Positions 4,020 to 6,507 of a DNA stretch of 6,507 nucleotides are shown piece by piece (position 1 is the first letter of the stretch; each line of letters begins with the position of its first letter). Under the pieces are notes generated by a model. That model made no database searches, was not told the origin of the DNA, and saw only the letters and a list, made by a program, of their open reading frames with translations. The stretch comes from Acidobacteriota bacterium (GTDB lineage: Bacteria; Acidobacteriota; Terriglobia; Terriglobales; Acidobacteriaceae): contig JAKART010000137.1 in the NCBI GenBank assembly GCA_021819255.1, positions 1 to 6,507 of the forward strand, in the 5' to 3' direction. Made by a program: the position numbers and the translations under genes.

Positions 4020-6507
4020 TTACTTCCGCCGGCGCGCCGGCGTCTTGGCGGGTTTTGAATTGGCCGCGGGTTGGGTGGCTGCCGGAGAGACCGAGCGCTT
4101 CCCTGCAGGAGCAGATCTCCGGGCCATCCGCTTCGGGGCCCCGGTTTTCACCCTGTCGGGCTGAGAACTCCCGCTGGGGATCCCGGTTTTCCTCTCCGGC
4201 TTCCTGGCGGCGCTGCCCTTGGGAACCTTCTTCTTCATCGCGCCCGTCTTCGGCTTGGGAACGCTCAAGTCGGGTGGAGTGGTCCAGGCCGCTCCGTTTC
4301 CGGATACCGGCGGATGCGAGTCGCCATGCTCCGAGTCGCCATGCTTATAGAAGCGGGCCAGATAGAAACCGGTGTGGGAGCCAGGCACAGCGGCGACCGC
4401 CTCCGGCGGGCCTTGAGCAACGATGCGGCCGCCTCCCTCGCCACCCTCCGGCCCAAGGTCGATCAGGTAATCCGCGTTGCGGATGATGTCCAGATTGTGC
4501 TCGATGACGATGACCGTGTTGCCCAGCTCGGTGAGGCGATGCAGAACCTCCAGCAACTTGCGAACATCGTCGAAGTGCAAGCCGGTGGTGGGTTCGTCCA
4601 GCAGGTAGAGCGTGCGGCCGGTTTGGCGCTTCGAGAGCTCGCGGGCGAGCTTCATCCGTTGGGCCTCTCCGCCGGACAGGGTGGTGGCGGATTGGCCCAG
4701 GTGGACGTAGCCGAGGCCCACCTGGACCAAGGTTTGCAGTTTTTGATGGACGGCGGGGATGTCCCTGAGGACCGGCAGGGCATCTTCGATGGGAAGATCG
4801 AGGATGTCGGCGATGGAGTACCCGTTGAAGTTGACGCTGAGCGTCTCCTGGTTGTAGCGGCGGCCGTTGCAGATTTCGCACAGCACGTAGACATCGGGAA
4901 GGAAGTTCATCTCGATGCGCCGTTGACCCTCTCCCTGGCAGGCCTCGCAGCGGCCGCCCTGGACGTTGAAGCTGAAGCGGCCCGGTTTGTAGCCGCGCTC
5001 GCGAGACTCCGGAAGCATGGCGAAGAGATCCCGGATGGCGGTGAAGACGCCTGTGTAGGTAGCCGGATTGGAGCGCGGCGTGCGCCCGATCGGCGATTGA
5101 TCGATGCAGATGACCTTGTCGAGCTGGCCGGCGCCGTGGATCGCCTTGTACTCGCCCGGCTGTTCGCGAGAGCCGTACAACTCCCTGGCCAGCGAGCGGT
5201 ACAGGATGTCATTGACCAGAGTGCTCTTGCCGGAACCGCTGACGCCGGTGACCACTGTCATCACTCCGAGGGGAAAGTGCGCGGTGAGATGCTTGAGATT
5301 GTGCGCGGTCGCATCCTCGATGCTGATCCAGCAGCCGGTACGCGGCTGCGGCCCGGCGCTCGATTGGCGGCGGGTGCTGAGCGAGAGGCGCCCGGCCAGA
5401 TAGCTGCCCGTGACGGAGGCAGGGTTGGCCATGACCTGTTCGGGCGTGCCGGCGGCGATCACCTGTCCCCCGTTTTTGCCCGCCCCTGGCCCCAGGTCCA
5501 AAAGGAAGTCCGCCTTGCGCATGGTGTCTTCGTCGTGTTCGACCACGATAACGGTATTTCCCAGGTCGCGCAGCTCTTCCAGCGCGGTGATCAGGCGCTG
5601 ATTGTCGCGCTGATGCAATCCGATGGAAGGCTCGTCGAGGACATACAGCACGCCGCGCAGACGGCTGCCGATCTGGGTGGCGAGACGAATGCGCTGGCCC
5701 TCGCCGCCGGAGAGGGTTGCGGCGCTGCGGGCCAGCGAGAGATACCCCAGGCCCACGGCGTGGAGGAACTCCAGCCGGTCGAGGATCTCCTGGCGCAGCC
5801 GGCCGGCGATCAGCAGATCGCGGCCGCTCAAACGCAGCGAGCGGATGGCGCTGAGCGCCCGGTCGATCGGAAGAGCCGTGAAGTCCGCAATGGAGGCGTC
5901 GAAGAGCCCATTGGGCGCGCCGCTGGAGCCATGGGATGGGGTTTCGTTACGCGGATGATCCGTCGCCGGAGCAACTTCCGCGCAGAGGGGAAGCGTGACG
6001 GCCAACGACTCCGGGCGCAAGCGGCGACCCTGACAACGCGCGCATTCCGTGGCCGACATGTACTGCAGCATGTACTCGCGATATCCGTCCGAACGGGTGT
6101 CCTCCAGACTGTCGCGCAGCCAGTTGAGGATGCCGTGAAAGCCGGTGCGTCCAACTTCATGGCGGGGTGGTCCAGCCAGGAGCAGCTCCTGCTGGTCCCG
6201 GGGAATCTCGGCGAAGGGCAGATGGAGATTGATCTTGTACCGCTGGGCGGCCAGCCGAATCAGGCGCAGCAGGTACTGGGAGGAGGAGCCTGGCCCCATG
6301 GCCCCGTCCAGCAGGGGCTTGGACCAGTCGACGATGACCTTGGCGGGATCGAAGTCGTAGATGGACCCAAGACCGTGGCACTCCGGGCAGGCTCCGTAGG
6401 CCGAGTTGAAGCTGAAGCTGCGGGGCTCCAGCTTGGCCACGTTGGTGCCGCACTCCGGGCAGGCCATCGAGGAGCTGAACAGCATCTCATGGTTCTCATT
6501 CGGCTTG
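4020..6507 (-). CDS. uvrA: UvrABC excision nuclease subunit A, 5' end outside the window
   Basis: UvrA is the dimeric ABC-type ATPase that finds DNA damage and loads UvrB in nucleotide excision repair. The frame is open through the right edge (…KPNENHEM…), so the Met codon at 6485 is internal and about 245 N-terminal residues, including the first Walker A, are missing. Numbered from that Met: zinc module 1 C9/C12/C33/C36; CARCQG (148-153); ABC signature I LSGGEGQ (258-264); Walker B I with D284/E285 and H317; Walker A II GVSGSGKST (414-422); zinc module 2 C513/C516/C536/C539; signature II LSGGEAQR (603-610); Walker B II with D630/E631 and H663. All key residues seen are intact. Two features are unusual: a polar insert of about 27 residues within 168-196, and a tail of about 105 residues (716-821) rich in Lys, Arg, Pro and Ser beyond the normal end. 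The stop TAA is followed after 15 bp by the CPBP gene. Confidence 0.98.
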   Translation of the reverse strand, partial: KPNENHEMLFSSSMACPECGTNVAKLEPRSFSFNSAYGACPECHGLGSIYDFDPAKVIVDWSKPLLDGAMGPGSSSQYLLRLIRLAAQRYKINLHLPFAEIPRDQQELLLAGPPRHEVGRTGFHGILNWLRDSLEDTRSDGYREYMLQYMSATECARCQGRRLRPESLAVTLPLCAEVAPATDHPRNETPSHGSSGAPNGLFDASIADFTALPIDRALSAIRSLRLSGRDLLIAGRLRQEILDRLEFLHAVGLGYLSLARSAATLSGGEGQRIRLATQIGSRLRGVLYVLDEPSIGLHQRDNQRLITALEELRDLGNTVIVVEHDEDTMRKADFLLDLGPGAGKNGGQVIAAGTPEQVMANPASVTGSYLAGRLSLSTRRQSSAGPQPRTGCWISIEDATAHNLKHLTAHFPLGVMTVVTGVSGSGKSTLVNDILYRSLARELYGSREQPGEYKAIHGAGQLDKVICIDQSPIGRTPRSNPATYTGVFTAIRDLFAMLPESRERGYKPGRFSFNVQGGRCEACQGEGQRRIEMNFLPDVYVLCEICNGRRYNQETLSVNFNGYSIADILDLPIEDALPVLRDIPAVHQKLQTLVQVGLGYVHLGQSATTLSGGEAQRMKLARELSKRQTGRTLYLLDEPTTGLHFDDVRKLLEVLHRLTELGNTVIVIEHNLDIIRNADYLIDLGPEGGEGGGRIVAQGPPEAVAAVPGSHTGFYLARFYKHGDSEHGDSHPPVSGNGAAWTTPPDLSVPKPKTGAMKKKVPKGSAARKPERKTGIPSGSSQPDRVKTGAPKRMARRSAPAGKRSVSPAATQPAANSKPAKTPARRRK
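4023..4340 (-). other. Basic low-complexity C-terminal tail of UvrA
   Basis: After the normal family end (FYLARFYKHG) the reading frame continues for about 105 codons. They encode runs such as MKKKVPKGSAARKPERK and end in KTPARRRK. The tail is strongly basic and proline-rich, resembling the Lys/Pro/Ala tails that bind DNA non-specifically. No folded domain or known motif is visible. Confidence 0.8.
4317..4346 (-). repeat. 15-bp tandem duplication at the UvrA core/tail junction
   Basis: CGAGTCGCCATGCT occurs twice in tandem with period 15 (4317-4331 and 4332-4346). On the coding strand it gives the pentapeptide pair HGDSE-HGDSH directly after the conserved UvrA core. The two copies differ at one base, so the duplication looks recent. 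Confidence 0.85.
5898..5984 (-). other. Polar insertion in UvrA between CARCQG and the signature I region
   Basis: Between RLRPESLAVTL and SIADFTALPIDRA there are about 27 residues more than in E. coli UvrA. They are rich in Pro, Ser, Gly, Asn and Asp, with no motif. The insertion is in frame and the flanking core is fully conserved, so it is most likely a tolerated surface loop. The limits are approximate (hand alignment). Confidence 0.6.

Noticed and set aside
6483..6485. ATG at 6485 as the uvrA start
   Set aside because: The frame continues upstream to the edge, and a UvrA starting here would lack the first Walker A domain; the first zinc module begins only nine residues in. The gene is cut by the window.

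Overview
This is a high-GC bacterial window. It carries the 3' part of uvrA, a CPBP-family intramembrane protease gene and trmD, all on the minus strand. It also carries two convergent genes for small secreted proteins that I do not recognise by name. The C-terminal module of the plus-strand secreted protein (a VTLIF-DGRPPE-IHNYALTRT-LYV pattern ending GVDFQLP) is, from memory, typical of Acidobacteriota. Together with the base composition and the style of UvrA and TrmD, this points to an acidobacterium, probably a Terriglobia-like lineage. That assignment is inference, not a database result.

Layout from left to right. Positions 1-268 hold no gene I can defend: there is an open frame running in from the left edge and a leader with two mutually exclusive hairpins. 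Positions 269-1243 (+) encode a secreted Gly/Tyr/Pro/Ser/Asp-rich repetitive protein with a conserved-looking C-terminal module. Positions 1244-1429 are a convergent intergenic gap with a candidate terminator and inverted repeats. Positions 1430-1912 (-) encode a small exported protein with two cysteines. Positions 1913-2169 are a 257-bp intergenic stretch unusually dense in dyads, starting with a 21-bp tandem duplication that copies the trmD stop codon. Positions 2170-3051 (-) are trmD with a low-complexity insertion of about 37 residues in the interdomain lid. Positions 3135-4004 (-) are the CPBP protease. Positions 4020-6507 (-) are uvrA, truncated at the right edge, with a polar insertion of about 27 residues and a basic C-terminal tail of about 105 residues.

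How the genes relate: uvrA, the protease gene and trmD are co-oriented with gaps of 15 and 83 bp, so they could share a transcript running right to left. Their functions (nucleotide excision repair, a membrane protease, tRNA m1G37 methylation) do not form an obvious pathway. trmD is not flanked by rimM or rplS, its usual partners. I do not see a defence system, mobile element, CRISPR array, tRNA or rRNA. The most unusual material is the TrmD lid insertion, the duplicated trmD stop, and the structured region between trmD and the small secreted gene.
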